Assembly: GCA_900543445.1 (NCBI GenBank)
Contig: UQRC01000009.1
Location: 7,606 to 71,605, forward strand
Direction: 5' to 3'
DNA from: an uncultured Lachnobacterium sp.
GTDB taxonomy: Bacteria; Bacillota; Clostridia; Lachnospirales; Lachnospiraceae
DNA: 64,000 bases
The stretch's first letter is position 1. Each line of letters begins with the position of its first letter. Positions 18,430 through 27,847 of the stretch are shown one piece after another. The translations under genes were made by a program, and so were the position numbers. The notes under the pieces were generated by a model, which saw only the letters and a program-made list of their open reading frames with translations, did not search any database and had not been told where the DNA came from.

Positions 18430-18957
18430 TTATCTGCTTTTCCATAAGGATTCCGGAATACGAATGACCATCTCCTGCGCAATCACACCGATCAGCACAC
18501 CGGTAAGTAATCCACATATCATCAGAAACGGAAAATAGTACATCACATTATAATTTTTCACGATGATCGCCGCAACAATAATCTGACCGAGATTATGTGC
18601 GATTCCTCCTGCCGCACTCACGGAAATCATCTTAAACCTTCCAAGTCTCTTAAGTATCCACATAACAAGCAGACTAAGTATTCCGCCGACCAGGGAGTAG
18701 AGAATACTGAATGCATTTCCAAACAATACACCGACCAGAAAAACACGGATAACGGAAACCAAAAAAGCATCCCGCATTCCGACCGTGTACAAGACAAAAA
18801 GAATCACAAAATTGGTTAAGCCTAACTTCATGCCTGGGACTCCAAAGAAAAACGGAATGAGTGTTTCGATATAACTGCAGATCATCGCTACCGCAATACA
18901 CACCCCCAGATATGCAATTCTTTTCACATAATTATCCTTCACTTCTGTCACCTTCAT
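18430..18957 (-). CDS. Gx transporter family / heptaprenyl diphosphate synthase component I-like membrane protein
   Basis: A 175-residue membrane protein with about five helices and the family pattern IPFFFGVPGMKLGLTNFVIL plus AAGGIAHNLGQI. The family is annotated either as Gx transporter (ECF S-component-like) or as heptaprenyl diphosphate synthase component I; the substrate is not established. It follows the NusG-II protein gene, a neighbourhood seen in many Clostridia. The ribosome binding site before ATG 18957 is poor. Confidence 0.8.
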   Translation of the reverse strand: MKVTEVKDNYVKRIAYLGVCIAVAMICSYIETLIPFFFGVPGMKLGLTNFVILFVLYTVGMRDAFLVSVIRVFLVGVLFGNAFSILYSLVGGILSLLVMWILKRLGRFKMISVSAAGGIAHNLGQIIVAAIIVKNYNVMYYFPFLMICGLLTGVLIGVIAQEMVIRIPESLWKSR

Positions 18958-18975
18958 CCTGCATAGTTTCTTAAA

Positions 18976-19359
18976 CTACTGTGCAAATCCATCCAAAGCA
19001 TCCTGACCGGCATTCTCCACCGACACCACCACACGGTTCGGAAGACACACGATCGTCTCACCGCTTCGATCAATTGCTTTCTGTTTTACGCACAATAGAT
19101 CCCTGCAGTCTGCATCGATCATATCCGCCTTGTGATCCCTGATCAGAAGCGTATTCGTCACTTCTCCCTGATCATTATAGATCGGGACTTTCTGTTCCTT
19201 CGCAAGATCATATCTTCCATATTCTTTTCCATCAACCGTGACAACCACAGTTGCCCCGGCTTTTCCTTTATCAAAAGAAAAGACTAAGAGCACTGAAATG
19301 CAAACGCAAAGCAGTACTCCTAATAAAAGCAAATCATTTTTTCCGATTCGTTTATTCAT
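18976..19359 (-). CDS. NusG domain II-containing protein, membrane-anchored
   Basis: A 127-residue protein with one N-terminal membrane helix (DLLLLGVLLCVCISVLLVFS) and an extracytoplasmic NusG domain II fold (ATVVVTVDGKEYGRYDL ... ADCRDLLCVKQ ... ETIVCLPNRVVVSV). It holds cysteines in DCRDLLC and VCLP. The function is unknown. It overlaps the end of miaB by 8 bp and is probably translated from the same mRNA. Confidence 0.85.
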   Translation of the reverse strand: MNKRIGKNDLLLLGVLLCVCISVLLVFSFDKGKAGATVVVTVDGKEYGRYDLAKEQKVPIYNDQGEVTNTLLIRDHKADMIDADCRDLLCVKQKAIDRSGETIVCLPNRVVVSVENAGQDALDGFAQ

Positions 19360-20788
19360 TTGCTACAACTTCTCCAAGATAATAAAAGCCCTTACATTCT
19401 GTCAGCTTCACCTGATAAAGCTTTCCGATCATACCTGCATCTCCCGGGAAATGTACAACCGCATTGTTGGCAAGACGACCTGTAATCAGGGAAGCATCCT
19501 GCTCATTCGGTTCCTCCGCAAGCACTTCCATCACCTTACCCTCAAGCTCCATTGCTTTCCTTGTACTGATCTGCTGTACTTCCTTCAAAAGCATATCAAA
19601 ATGCCGCTTTACCTCATCCGGATCACACTGATTCTCCATGGAAGCCGCCGGTGTACCGGTTCTTTTGGAATAGATAAATGTGAAAGCACTGTCATACTCC
19701 ACCTGCTTCACTACATCCATTGTCTCCATAAAATCTTCTTCTGTCTCCCCCGGGAATCCCACAATAATATCCGTAGTCAAAGCGATATCCGGAATCGCCT
19801 CACGAAGCTTTCTAACAATCTCAAGATACTGTTCCTTGTCGTAATGACGATTCATGATCTTCAAGATTCTTGAACTTCCGGACTGCAGCGGAAGATGCAT
19901 ATGCTTACATACCTTGTCACATTCCTTCATCGCAAGGATCAGATCATCTGACAGATCCTTCGGATGGGATGTCATAAAACGGATTCTCTTAAGTCCCTCA
20001 ATCTTATTGACTTCACGCAGCAGTTCCGCAAACGTGACCGGATTCTCCAGGTTCTTTCCGTAAGAATTGACATTCTGACCAAGCAGCATAACTTCACACA
20101 CACCATCAGCAACCAGTCCCTCGATCTCACGGATGATATCCTTCGGCTCACGGCTTCTCTCGCGGCCTCTTACATACGGTACAATACAGTAGCTGCAGAA
20201 ATTATTACAGCCGAACATAATGTTAACGCCCGACTTAAAGGAGAATTTACGCTTAATCGGAAGATCTTCTACAATCTTGTCCGTATCTTTCCAGATATCA
20301 ACGATCATAGAATCCGACTCCATGCTGCGACATAAAAGTTCTGCAAATTTATAGATATTATGCGTTCCAAAAATCAGATTGACAAAACGATACGACTTGC
20401 GGATCTTCTCCACAACGGTCGGCTCCTGCATCATGCAACCGCACAAAGCGATCATCATATGCGGATTTTTCTTCTTATAATTGGACAAATACCCCAATCG
20501 TCCATATACCTTATTGTTCGCATTCTCACGAACGGTACAGGTATTATAGATCACGAAATCCGCATGCTCGTCTTCCGTCTCGATATATCCAATATCCGTC
20601 AGAATTCCGACAAGCTTCTCAGAATCTCTGGCATTCATCTGACATCCGAAGGTCTTAACACAGCATGTCAGCTTGCGGCCAAGTTCTGCTTCCTTCTCCT
20701 GTACGTAAGTCTTCGCCTTCTCTATATAATCATACTGGAGCTTTGTCTCTTCCGCTCCGGTCAGCACATTTGCTTCTAAGTCTCTCAT
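19352..20788 (-). CDS. miaB: tRNA-2-methylthio-N6-dimethylallyladenosine synthase MiaB
   Basis: A 478-residue methylthiotransferase: N-terminal UPF0004 domain (VKTFGCQMNARDSEKL) with three cluster cysteines, a radical SAM core with CNNFCSYC (CxxxCxxC) and a C-terminal TRAM domain. It adds a methylthio group to i6A37 in tRNA, which helps reading-frame maintenance. Length is normal, and the start at 20788 follows AGAGG. Confidence 0.95.
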   Translation of the reverse strand: MRDLEANVLTGAEETKLQYDYIEKAKTYVQEKEAELGRKLTCCVKTFGCQMNARDSEKLVGILTDIGYIETEDEHADFVIYNTCTVRENANNKVYGRLGYLSNYKKKNPHMMIALCGCMMQEPTVVEKIRKSYRFVNLIFGTHNIYKFAELLCRSMESDSMIVDIWKDTDKIVEDLPIKRKFSFKSGVNIMFGCNNFCSYCIVPYVRGRERSREPKDIIREIEGLVADGVCEVMLLGQNVNSYGKNLENPVTFAELLREVNKIEGLKRIRFMTSHPKDLSDDLILAMKECDKVCKHMHLPLQSGSSRILKIMNRHYDKEQYLEIVRKLREAIPDIALTTDIIVGFPGETEEDFMETMDVVKQVEYDSAFTFIYSKRTGTPAASMENQCDPDEVKRHFDMLLKEVQQISTRKAMELEGKVMEVLAEEPNEQDASLITGRLANNAVVHFPGDAGMIGKLYQVKLTECKGFYYLGEVVANE

Positions 20789-20830
20789 ATTTACCTCTTG
20801 TAATCGTTATTATTTCTATAAAAATCCAAT

Positions 20831-22087
20831 TTACGGACGGATCTGTCCATTACCGTAAATAATATATTTGTAGCTGGTAAGCGCTTCTAATCCCATCGGT
20901 CCACGCGCATGCAGCTTTTGTGTACTGATTCCGATCTCTGCGCCAAATCCAAATTCATTTCCATCTGAAAAACGTGTTGATGCATTGACGTAAACGCAGG
21001 CAGAATCAATCTCATTTAAGAATTGTTGCGCATGATCATAATTTTGCGTAACAATCGTCTCAGAATGAGACGTATTATAGCGGTTAATATGTTCAATCGC
21101 CTCATCAATCGTATCGACCACTTTAACAGACATAATATAGTCTAAATACTCCGTTCCCCAATCCTCTTCCGTTGCAGGAATGACGAGTGGCTGATCTGCA
21201 CCTAAACATTCGACTGCCGTATCGTCTCCGCGCATCTGCACGTCATACTCTTTGAGAGAAGCATACAATCTAGGAAGAAATTCCTTCGCGATCGCACGAT
21301 TCACAACAATCGACTCGCAGGCATTGCAGACACCGATGCGCTGTGTCTTTGCATTTCTTATAATGTTGACTGCCATGTCAAAATCAGCAGAATCATCCAC
21401 ATATACGTGGCAGTTTCCGGTTCCGGTCTCAATAACCGGGATTGTCGCCTCATTGACAACGGTCTGGATCAGACCTCTTCCACCTCTTGGAATCAGAAGA
21501 TCCACATACTGCTTCATCTTCATAAAGCAGTTCGTTGTCTCATGATCCGTCGCTTCAATCAGGCTGAGCACACCATCCGGAATATTCATCTCTCGTAAGG
21601 CCTCCTGCATTGCTGAAACAATTGCAATGTTCGAATGAATCGCATCACTTCCGCCCTTAAGAATCGCACAGTTTCCGGATTTAAAGCACAGACCGAACGC
21701 ATCGGAAGTCACATTCGGACGGGCTTCAAAAATGATACCGATAACACCGATCGGCACACGTTTCTTGCCGATCATCAATCCATTCGGCCGCTTCTTCATG
21801 GATAACACTTCCCCGATCGGATCATCCAGCTTTGCAATCTGTCTGAGTCCATCTGCCATACCGGCAATACGATCATGATTTAATGTCAGACGATCAAGAA
21901 GACCTGCCGGCATATTGCGTTCCTGTCCGTTTTTTACATCGATCGCATTTGCCGCAAGGATGTCTGTCTCATGCGCAAGAAGTGCATCTGCAGCCTTATT
22001 TAAGGTTTCATTTTTCACCTTTGTATCAAGCATGCCTGCCTTAATCCGGACATCATGCGCTCTCTTACATAATTCTTCCAAATCCAT
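20831..22087 (-). CDS. proA: Glutamate-5-semialdehyde dehydrogenase (gamma-glutamyl phosphate reductase)
   Basis: A 418-residue aldehyde dehydrogenase-fold enzyme with the ProA motifs [26 protein letters not shown] and the catalytic cysteine in [11 protein letters not shown]. It reduces gamma-glutamyl phosphate with NADPH, the second step of proline synthesis. proB, the first step, is in the same run, separated by DUF896 and the cyclo-ligase genes. A strong AGGAGG precedes ATG 22087. Confidence 0.97.
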   Translation of the reverse strand: MDLEELCKRAHDVRIKAGMLDTKVKNETLNKAADALLAHETDILAANAIDVKNGQERNMPAGLLDRLTLNHDRIAGMADGLRQIAKLDDPIGEVLSMKKRPNGLMIGKKRVPIGVIGIIFEARPNVTSDAFGLCFKSGNCAILKGGSDAIHSNIAIVSAMQEALREMNIPDGVLSLIEATDHETTNCFMKMKQYVDLLIPRGGRGLIQTVVNEATIPVIETGTGNCHVYVDDSADFDMAVNIIRNAKTQRIGVCNACESIVVNRAIAKEFLPRLYASLKEYDVQMRGDDTAVECLGADQPLVIPATEEDWGTEYLDYIMSVKVVDTIDEAIEHINRYNTSHSETIVTQNYDHAQQFLNEIDSACVYVNASTRFSDGNEFGFGAEIGISTQKLHARGPMGLEALTSYKYIIYGNGQIRP

Positions 22088-22144
22088 TCCAAGATCCTCC
22101 TGACTGGTTTCTCATATTTTAGCCCATGTATCGGTTACGTTTTT

Positions 22145-22714
22145 CTAAAGCGAATATATCTGTTCCTCTGTTACAATCTGATGCATAGCAATGTCCTGCG
22201 ATTCCGCTGGAATATCATCCAAAAGCTGACACGTAAAACAAATACCCACCGTATTCACCTCCGGGTGCCTTACCATATAGCGATCATAATAACCCTTGCC
22301 ATATCCGATCCGATCGCCTTTCTTCGAAAAAGCGACTCCCGGCACAAGCATCGGCACAACATTCCCGGACGGCAGATACAGTGGCAGTGAAACGTGCTCT
22401 ACATCCGGCTCCATCACGCCAAATGCCCCCGAACATAATTGTTGTTCATCCCTGACGAGAAAAAACACCATATGATCTCCAAACACCTTTGGAAAATAAA
22501 GCATTTTGCCATCAAGCCACGCCTGTTTACAGAATACAGACAGATCCACCTCACTTTGTATCGCGGAATAAACGAGAATCTCTTCGCTGCTTTCATACCA
22601 GGGCTGTCTTAGCAATTGCTCCAAAATCTGACGACTGTAAGTAATACGTTCGTTTTCTGTGAGTGAATTTCTTATCCCTTTGATCCGCTTACGAAGTTGG
22701 GCTTTGCTTTCCAT
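22145..22714 (-). CDS. 5-formyltetrahydrofolate cyclo-ligase
   Basis: A 189-residue protein of the 5-FTHF cyclo-ligase family, with RIGYGKGYYDRYM (substrate and ATP site) and VPGVAFSKKGDRIG. It converts 5-formyl-THF and ATP to 5,10-methenyl-THF, recovering folate. The start at ATG 22714 lies inside the 3' end of the DUF896 gene (26-bp overlap), so translation is probably coupled. Its place between proB and proA is unusual but the reading frames are intact. Confidence 0.93.
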   Translation of the reverse strand: MESKAQLRKRIKGIRNSLTENERITYSRQILEQLLRQPWYESSEEILVYSAIQSEVDLSVFCKQAWLDGKMLYFPKVFGDHMVFFLVRDEQQLCSGAFGVMEPDVEHVSLPLYLPSGNVVPMLVPGVAFSKKGDRIGYGKGYYDRYMVRHPEVNTVGICFTCQLLDDIPAESQDIAMHQIVTEEQIYSL

Positions 22715-22913
22715 ATTTTTCACCAAGATTTTCTACACTGCCATCTTCATTGACCATGTCAATATTGTTAAGCTGGCTGCGCAGATTGCTTTTGACGGAA
22801 GCTACAAATTCTTTGCGAAGCAAAGCCTGCTCCTTCTTCTCCTCTTCCGTCAGACCTTCCGCCTGTGATTTGCGATATAACGCATTAATACGATCAATTT
22901 TTTCCTGTGTCAT
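22689..22913 (-). CDS. DUF896 protein (YnzC/YneA-like)
   Basis: A 74-residue helical protein starting MTQEKIDRINALYRKSQAEGLTEEEK, a clear DUF896 member. The known Bacillus homologues are small and cytoplasmic, with unclear function. The ATG shares one base with the proB stop codon (TAATG), and its 3' end overlaps the cyclo-ligase gene. Confidence 0.9.
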   Translation of the reverse strand: MTQEKIDRINALYRKSQAEGLTEEEKKEQALLRKEFVASVKSNLRSQLNNIDMVNEDGSVENLGEKYGKQSPTS

Positions 22914-23752
22914 TATCCTATCGTCTCCATAACATATGTTGCCAGATTAAAGTTTGCATTCTTATTGGACTTAAAAAGCGTTCCGGTATATGCATCCTCA
23001 AAAATCTGCGCAAGAATCTTCACATCGGCGCCGTTTGCAATAATCATATCGGTGCCGGACAATGTTGCAATCCTTGCGGCGGTAAGTTTCGTTGTCATAC
23101 CACCGGTTCCGACATTGCTGCCGGTCGTTCCCTTTGCCATACCAAGAATCTCTTCGTCCAGATTCTCCACTACCTGAACCAGCTTCGCATCCGGATTCGT
23201 ATGCGGATCATCGGTATACAGTCCATCGATGTCCGACAGAAGGATCAACAGATCCGCCCCGACCATCGAAGAAACCAAAGCAGACAGTGTATCATTGTCA
23301 CCGAACTGCATCTCATAAGTACTCGTTGTATCATTCTCATTTACAATCGGAATTACACCAAGCTGAAACAATTCCTCAAACGTATTTTTCGCATTTTCTC
23401 TCGATACCGGATTGATCATCGTGTTTTTCGTCAGAAGCACCTGTCCTGCTGTCTCATTATACTCTGCAAAAAGCTTCTGATAGACCATCATCAGCTTTGC
23501 CTGACCGACCGCCGCACATGCCTGCTTCATCGAGATATCCGTCGGTCTCTCATGAATGCCCATCGCCGATCGCCCGACAGCGATTGCACCAGAGCTGACC
23601 AGACACACATCCATTCCACGATTACGTAGATCGCTGAGCTGACGCACCAGCTGCTCCATCTTGCCAAGATCTAATTTACCGGTCTCCTCATGCGTCAGGG
23701 ATGAGGAACCAATTTTCACTACGACACGCTTGTATCCTGTTTCACTTTTCAT
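22913..23752 (-). CDS. proB: Glutamate 5-kinase, short form
   Basis: A 279-residue amino acid kinase with VVVKIGSSSLTHEE at the N-terminus, LVSSGAIAVGRSAMG, NENDTTSTYEMQFGDNDTLSA and VGTGGMTTKLTAARIATLSG. It phosphorylates glutamate, the first and feedback-controlled step of proline synthesis. The C-terminal PUA domain found in the 367-residue Escherichia coli enzyme is absent. The start at ATG 23752 follows GAGGAT; the frame is open upstream but that stretch contains a structured leader (23794-23827), so it is not taken as coding. Confidence 0.94.
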   Translation of the reverse strand: MKSETGYKRVVVKIGSSSLTHEETGKLDLGKMEQLVRQLSDLRNRGMDVCLVSSGAIAVGRSAMGIHERPTDISMKQACAAVGQAKLMMVYQKLFAEYNETAGQVLLTKNTMINPVSRENAKNTFEELFQLGVIPIVNENDTTSTYEMQFGDNDTLSALVSSMVGADLLILLSDIDGLYTDDPHTNPDAKLVQVVENLDEEILGMAKGTTGSNVGTGGMTTKLTAARIATLSGTDMIIANGADVKILAQIFEDAYTGTLFKSNKNANFNLATYVMETIG

Positions 23753-23793
23753 TCTAAACTTATCCTCGATTCTTATTGCCTCGCATTGAACAT

Positions 23794-23827
23794 CCGGCCA
23801 TGAGAATTCACCTTCGGTGAAGGCCGG
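23794..23827 (-). promoter_or_regulatory. Nested hairpin in the proB leader
   Basis: In the mRNA sense: CCGGCC, then TTCACC-GAA-GGTGAA (a complete small hairpin), a 7-nt spacer, then GGCCGG. The outer 6-bp stem is all G-C and closes over the inner 6-bp stem. It ends about 40 nt before the proB ATG. It may control proB expression; no known riboswitch class was recognised. Confidence 0.45.
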
Positions 23828-23836
23828 ACGCTGCAT

Positions 23837-23866
23837 AATCACTTCCCAAGAAGTGATTACATTATA
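23837..23866 (-). promoter_or_regulatory. proB promoter -10 with overlapping 9-bp inverted repeat
   Basis: A perfect -10 TATAAT (23861-23866, minus strand) with no good -35. Two bases downstream lies AATCACTTC-TTGG-GAAGTGATT (23837-23858), a perfect 9-bp inverted repeat covering the expected start point. It could be an operator or the first stem of a structured leader. Confidence 0.5.
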
Positions 23867-23962
23867 CTCTATCATATCTTCCGCAAAAATACAAAACCAT
23901 TCGTCTGGTAATCCATACCTCTCATCTTCTTATCCAAACGAGTGCCCGACATCATCAAGACT

Positions 23963-24919
23963 TTACCGCAAAAGCTTCAATTTACCAGTAAGACAGACGA
24001 ACTCCACATCTGTCACATCGCCACAGTATTCTCCGTCCGCGTGCAGCACGAGTGGCTGATCCGCGTGCAGCCTGAGTACCGGTGCATCAATCACAGTAAA
24101 TCCACGGATTCTCTCATGCTTCGCCGCAACCAAAAGTGGCAGACAGAAGAATGTGAGCAGCTTCGGAATGCCGTGTGCCATACTCAATGATAACATTCCG
24201 TCTGTCGGAGATGCTTTCGGTGCCATCGGCACACCGCCGCCTTCCGCACGCAGATTCATCGCCGCTGCAAAAATCATCTTATTCATTTTATGTACACAAT
24301 GGTTATCTCCACATTCAAGTGTCACTTCCGCCGTCTTCATTGAAAAAAGCGAAGAAACCGTAAGTAAAAGATACGTGAGTTTTCCAAGATGGATTTTGTT
24401 CAAAACTTTCTTTAATTTCGAATGTAACGCCTTCTTACAGACGATCGCATCCAGACCGATCCCGGAACTGATTCCGAAAATCCGGCTTTCTTCCTCCGTC
24501 TCGCCCCAGCGAACCTGTCCTATGTCCACTCTCGACACCGGAATTCCATTCTTTTCCCTCGCGATTGCCTTTAAGATCTGATGCAGCGCGATATTTGGAT
24601 TCTTGTCAATCATAAGTCCTCTCGCGAAATCATTTCCGGATCCGCTTGGGATCATGCCGAACCGCACCTTGTCGAAATCGGTAATACCATTTAACACTTC
24701 ATTCATTGTGCCGTCTCCACCGACTACGATCAAATAAATTTTATCCTTATCCTTCTGTGAGATTTCCCGCGCAAGTTCCGTTGCATGTCCCTCGTATTTT
24801 GTCTCATATGCTTCATACGCGATCTTCCGCTCCTCAAGCATGTTACAGATTCTGTGCCACACAAATCCTGCCTTACCGGTTCTTGCGTTCGTATTGACGA
24901 TAAAATAAAGTTTACTCAT
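23963..24919 (-). CDS. YegS/BmrU-type lipid (diacylglycerol) kinase
   Basis: A 318-residue protein of the DAGK catalytic family: FIVNTNARTGKAGFVW at the N-terminus, the ATP motif VVGGDGTMNEVLNG and IPSGSGNDFARGL, then a beta-sandwich C-terminal domain ending with HADQPLVLHADGEYCG. Such kinases phosphorylate diacylglycerol or related lipids at the membrane. The start follows AAAGGA. It lies upstream of proB on the same strand with a gap of about 90 bp that holds the proB promoter. Confidence 0.9.
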   Translation of the reverse strand: MSKLYFIVNTNARTGKAGFVWHRICNMLEERKIAYEAYETKYEGHATELAREISQKDKDKIYLIVVGGDGTMNEVLNGITDFDKVRFGMIPSGSGNDFARGLMIDKNPNIALHQILKAIAREKNGIPVSRVDIGQVRWGETEEESRIFGISSGIGLDAIVCKKALHSKLKKVLNKIHLGKLTYLLLTVSSLFSMKTAEVTLECGDNHCVHKMNKMIFAAAMNLRAEGGGVPMAPKASPTDGMLSLSMAHGIPKLLTFFCLPLLVAAKHERIRGFTVIDAPVLRLHADQPLVLHADGEYCGDVTDVEFVCLTGKLKLLR

Positions 24920-25186
24920 TTCTTCAATCCTTTGTGTATTTCACTTGTATGGCATCCATTCATTCTTGATCATACAAGCACTCTTCTATGATTATAATAT
25001 AAATCAATAGGTTTTGCACGATATTCTTAATGAAAAAGCCTATCGGTACAAGAAAAAGCAAGTCTTGTCGCATAATGAAATTTGCGTTATAGTAAATTTC
25101 AGATTCTATGTTATATGCAATCATAAATGCATCCATAGATTCTGCCAATATACGAACACAATATTAAGATAGTAAAGGATAAACAA
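24920..25186. other. AT-rich divergent intergenic region, lipid kinase / apbE
   Basis: These 267 bp separate two divergent genes. A minus-strand TATAAT near 24990 and several weak plus-strand boxes could serve as promoters, but none is convincing. I see no ORF with a ribosome binding site, no RNA gene and no strong repeat. Confidence 0.5.
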
Positions 25187-26266
25187 ATGGAACCATTAAG
25201 ATTTAAAATAAAGAAACATAGAAACAACTTCACGAACCGTATGATTGGAATAGTCCTGCTCATCGCACTTCTTTGTAGTCTATTGTCTGGCTGCTCCTCT
25301 GAGACCAAAAAAGTCTCTAAGGAAGGATTTTATTTTGATACGATCATTACCATTACACTATATGGAACCGATGACGAGAAATACATCAATGACTGTTTCT
25401 CCCTTGCGAAAGAATATGAAAACAAGTTTTCCAACACCATCGCAGGCAGCGAGATTTCGCAGATTAACGATGCAGATGGAAAGTATGTCACAGTAAGTGA
25501 TGACACATTAGAACTGATACAAGACGGAATAAACTATGGAAAAGGAAGTGACGGAAAATTTGATATAGCAATCGGTGCTCTCTCCGATCTATGGAACATC
25601 TCCGAGATTGCAGAAAATGCAGACTCTTCCAACAACGAAGTGGATACTTCTGTTCTCCCGTCCAATGACGATATCAGGAATGCTTTAGCACACATAGACT
25701 ATCGTTCGATTGAGATCAAAGGTAATCAGGTTCGCCTGAGCGATCCCGATGCAAAACTTGATCTCGGTGGCATTGCCAAAGGCTACATTGCAGATCAGAT
25801 GCGCTCCTATCTACGCGATCAAGGAATCACAGAAGGTGTGATCAGTCTCGGTGGCAACGTGCTGACACTCGGCGAGAAAGCAAGCGGCGACAACTATGCC
25901 ATCGGTATCCAGAAACCTTTTGCAGCAAGTGGAACCAGTCTCGGAGTCATCAAAGTAAAGGATGCATCTGTTGTATCCTCCGGCATCTACGAGCGCTACT
26001 ATCGTATCGGTGATAAAATCTATCATCATATACTAGATACTACAACCGGATATCCGATTGAGAACGATCTCTACCAGGTCACGATCATCAGCAAAAGTTC
26101 GATGGACGGTGATGCTTTAAGCACCACCTGCTTTGCACTTGGACTTGAAGAGGGAATGAATCTGATTGAAAATACAAAAGATACGGAAGCCATCTTCGTC
26201 ACAAATGATGGCAAACCCCATTGCAGTTCCGGAATCGGAAACACAGTAATCTTTGAAGAGAATTAA
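25187..26266 (+). CDS. apbE: FAD:protein FMN transferase ApbE, lipoprotein
   Basis: A 359-residue protein with a lipoprotein signal peptide (LLIALLCSLLSGC, lipobox cysteine) followed by the ApbE domain: EGFYFDTIITITLYG, LDLGGIAKGYIADQM, ISLGGNV and ILDTTTGYPIEND. ApbE attaches FMN covalently to threonine in target proteins outside the membrane; RnfD and RnfG are classic targets, and both genes lie in the convergent operon that ends about 160 bp away. The only ApbE-like gene seen here. Start after AAAGGA. Confidence 0.94.
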   Translation: MEPLRFKIKKHRNNFTNRMIGIVLLIALLCSLLSGCSSETKKVSKEGFYFDTIITITLYGTDDEKYINDCFSLAKEYENKFSNTIAGSEISQINDADGKYVTVSDDTLELIQDGINYGKGSDGKFDIAIGALSDLWNISEIAENADSSNNEVDTSVLPSNDDIRNALAHIDYRSIEIKGNQVRLSDPDAKLDLGGIAKGYIADQMRSYLRDQGITEGVISLGGNVLTLGEKASGDNYAIGIQKPFAASGTSLGVIKVKDASVVSSGIYERYYRIGDKIYHHILDTTTGYPIENDLYQVTIISKSSMDGDALSTTCFALGLEEGMNLIENTKDTEAIFVTNDGKPHCSSGIGNTVIFEEN

Positions 26267-26313
26267 AATTTTACAACAAACCAACAATATATCTTATTCC
26301 ATTTTATAGACAA

Positions 26314-26358
26314 AACGAAACCCGCTCAGATTCATTTCCGAACGGGTTTCGTTATATT
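26314..26358. terminator. Terminator between convergent apbE and rnf operon
   Basis: Perfect stem AACGAAACCCG / CGGGTTTCGTT with an 18-nt loop. On the plus strand it is followed by ATATTTTT; on the minus strand by TTG and AT-rich sequence, so it may work both ways. Confidence 0.85.
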
Positions 26359-26426
26359 TTTCTCTGCTTTTGTAAAAATAAAATTCTGACAAAAGTCCGT
26401 ATTCTTACAAAACAATCACTTGCATA

Positions 26427-27215
26427 CTATAAGATGATCTTCTTCGGGCACTTCTCTGCACAGATTCCGCAGCCTGTACATTTCTCCTGATCAATGTATG
26501 CGATATTGTCAACCACATGGATTGCATCAGAAGGACAATTCTTCTCACAGAGATGACATCCAATACATCCTACGGAGCAGGCATTCATTACATCTTTACC
26601 CTTATCCTTGGAACTGCACTGTACAAGGTGCATTGCCTCATAAGGAACAAGTTCGATCAGATGCTTTGGACATGCAGCAACACATTTACCGCAGGCCTTA
26701 CATACCTTCTCATCAACCTTTGCAATACCGTCAACAACATGAATTGCATCAAACGGACAAGCCTTTACACAGCTTCCGAATCCAAGACATCCATAGTTAC
26801 AAGTCTTAGGTCCACCGTTTGGAACAAATGACATAGCAGCACAATCTTCGATTCCGGTGTAATCGTAATCCTGTTTTGCTTTCTCGCAGGTTCCTGCACA
26901 TTTCACAAATGCAACCTTCTTTACCGAAGCACCTGCAGATACACCCATGATCTCGCCGACTTTCGCAGCAACCGGATCACCACCGACCGGACACTGTCCG
27001 ACCGGAGCCTCACCCTTGGCGATTGCAGCGGCAAGACCGGAACAGCCTGCGTAACCGCAGCCACCACAGTTGTTACCAGGAAGAACCTCAAGGATTGCTT
27101 CCTCTCTCGGGTCTACTTCAACCTTGAATTTTTCTCCGGAGATTCCGAGGAAAAATCCAAGAATAATTCCAACACAGCCAACTACGATGGCTGCGACAAT
27201 AATTCCAGTAAGCAT
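26427..27215 (-). CDS. rnfB: Rnf complex subunit B, multi-cluster ferredoxin-like protein
   Basis: A 262-residue protein: N-terminal membrane helix (GIIVAAIVVGCVGIILGFFL), a 4Fe-4S domain with NNCGGCGYAGCSGLA and CPVGG, then four ferredoxin-type cysteine motifs (CLGFGSCVKACP, CKACGKCVAACP, CIGCHLCEKNCP, CTGCGICAEKCP). RnfB takes electrons from reduced ferredoxin in the Rnf complex. It is the last gene of the operon and ends before the shared terminator. Confidence 0.95.
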   Translation of the reverse strand: MLTGIIVAAIVVGCVGIILGFFLGISGEKFKVEVDPREEAILEVLPGNNCGGCGYAGCSGLAAAIAKGEAPVGQCPVGGDPVAAKVGEIMGVSAGASVKKVAFVKCAGTCEKAKQDYDYTGIEDCAAMSFVPNGGPKTCNYGCLGFGSCVKACPFDAIHVVDGIAKVDEKVCKACGKCVAACPKHLIELVPYEAMHLVQCSSKDKGKDVMNACSVGCIGCHLCEKNCPSDAIHVVDNIAYIDQEKCTGCGICAEKCPKKIIL

Positions 27216-27227
27216 ATTCTTTTCCTC

Positions 27228-27833
27228 CTAAATCATTCCTGAGAATCCCATAAATGCGATTGACATCAGACATGCGGTAATCAATACGATTGCTGTACCT
27301 CTGAATGTCTTAGGGATGTCATTATATTCAATTTTCTCACGGATTCCTGCCATCAGTACGATTGCGATAAAGAATCCGACTGCTGTTGAGAATCCGTATA
27401 CAACAGACTCTAACAGATTGTATTCATAAGTTACACAGTTGAGTGCAACACCAAGTACCGCACAGTTTGTTGTGATCAGTGGAAGATACACACCAAGGGA
27501 CTGATACAGTGAAGGTATGCTCTTCTTTAAGAACATCTCTACGAACTGTACCAATGCCGCGATAACAAGAATAAATACGATTGTCTTTAAGTAGGTCAGA
27601 TCGATTCCTTTTGATACGAGGAACGGATTGGCCAGAATAAATTTATAGATCAGTCCTGTGATAAAGGAGGAAATTGTAATAACGAAGATTACGGCTCCAC
27701 CCATACCGGCAGCAGTCTCTGTCTTCTTGGATACACCAAGGAACGGACAGATACCGAGGAACTGACTCAATACTACGTTGTTTACGATTGCAGAACCAAC
27801 TGCGATCAAAACTAATTCAGCTAATGTACTCAT
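27228..27833 (-). CDS. rnfA: Rnf complex membrane subunit A
   Basis: A 201-residue membrane protein with six helices, starting with the RnfA pattern AIVNNVVLSQFLGICPFLGVSKK. In Rnf/NQR structures RnfA and RnfE together hold an Fe-S cluster in the membrane and form part of the ion path; the conserved cysteines C29 and one in TTNCAVLGVALNC fit this. The gene is between rnfE and rnfB. Confidence 0.95.
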   Translation of the reverse strand: MSTLAELVLIAVGSAIVNNVVLSQFLGICPFLGVSKKTETAAGMGGAVIFVITISSFITGLIYKFILANPFLVSKGIDLTYLKTIVFILVIAALVQFVEMFLKKSIPSLYQSLGVYLPLITTNCAVLGVALNCVTYEYNLLESVVYGFSTAVGFFIAIVLMAGIREKIEYNDIPKTFRGTAIVLITACLMSIAFMGFSGMI

Positions 27834-27847
27834 CGTCTTCTCCCTCC

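Noticed and set aside
23753..23875. Longer N-terminus of ProB
   Set aside because: The extra 41 codons read through the structured leader and start point of the gene and do not match the family start.
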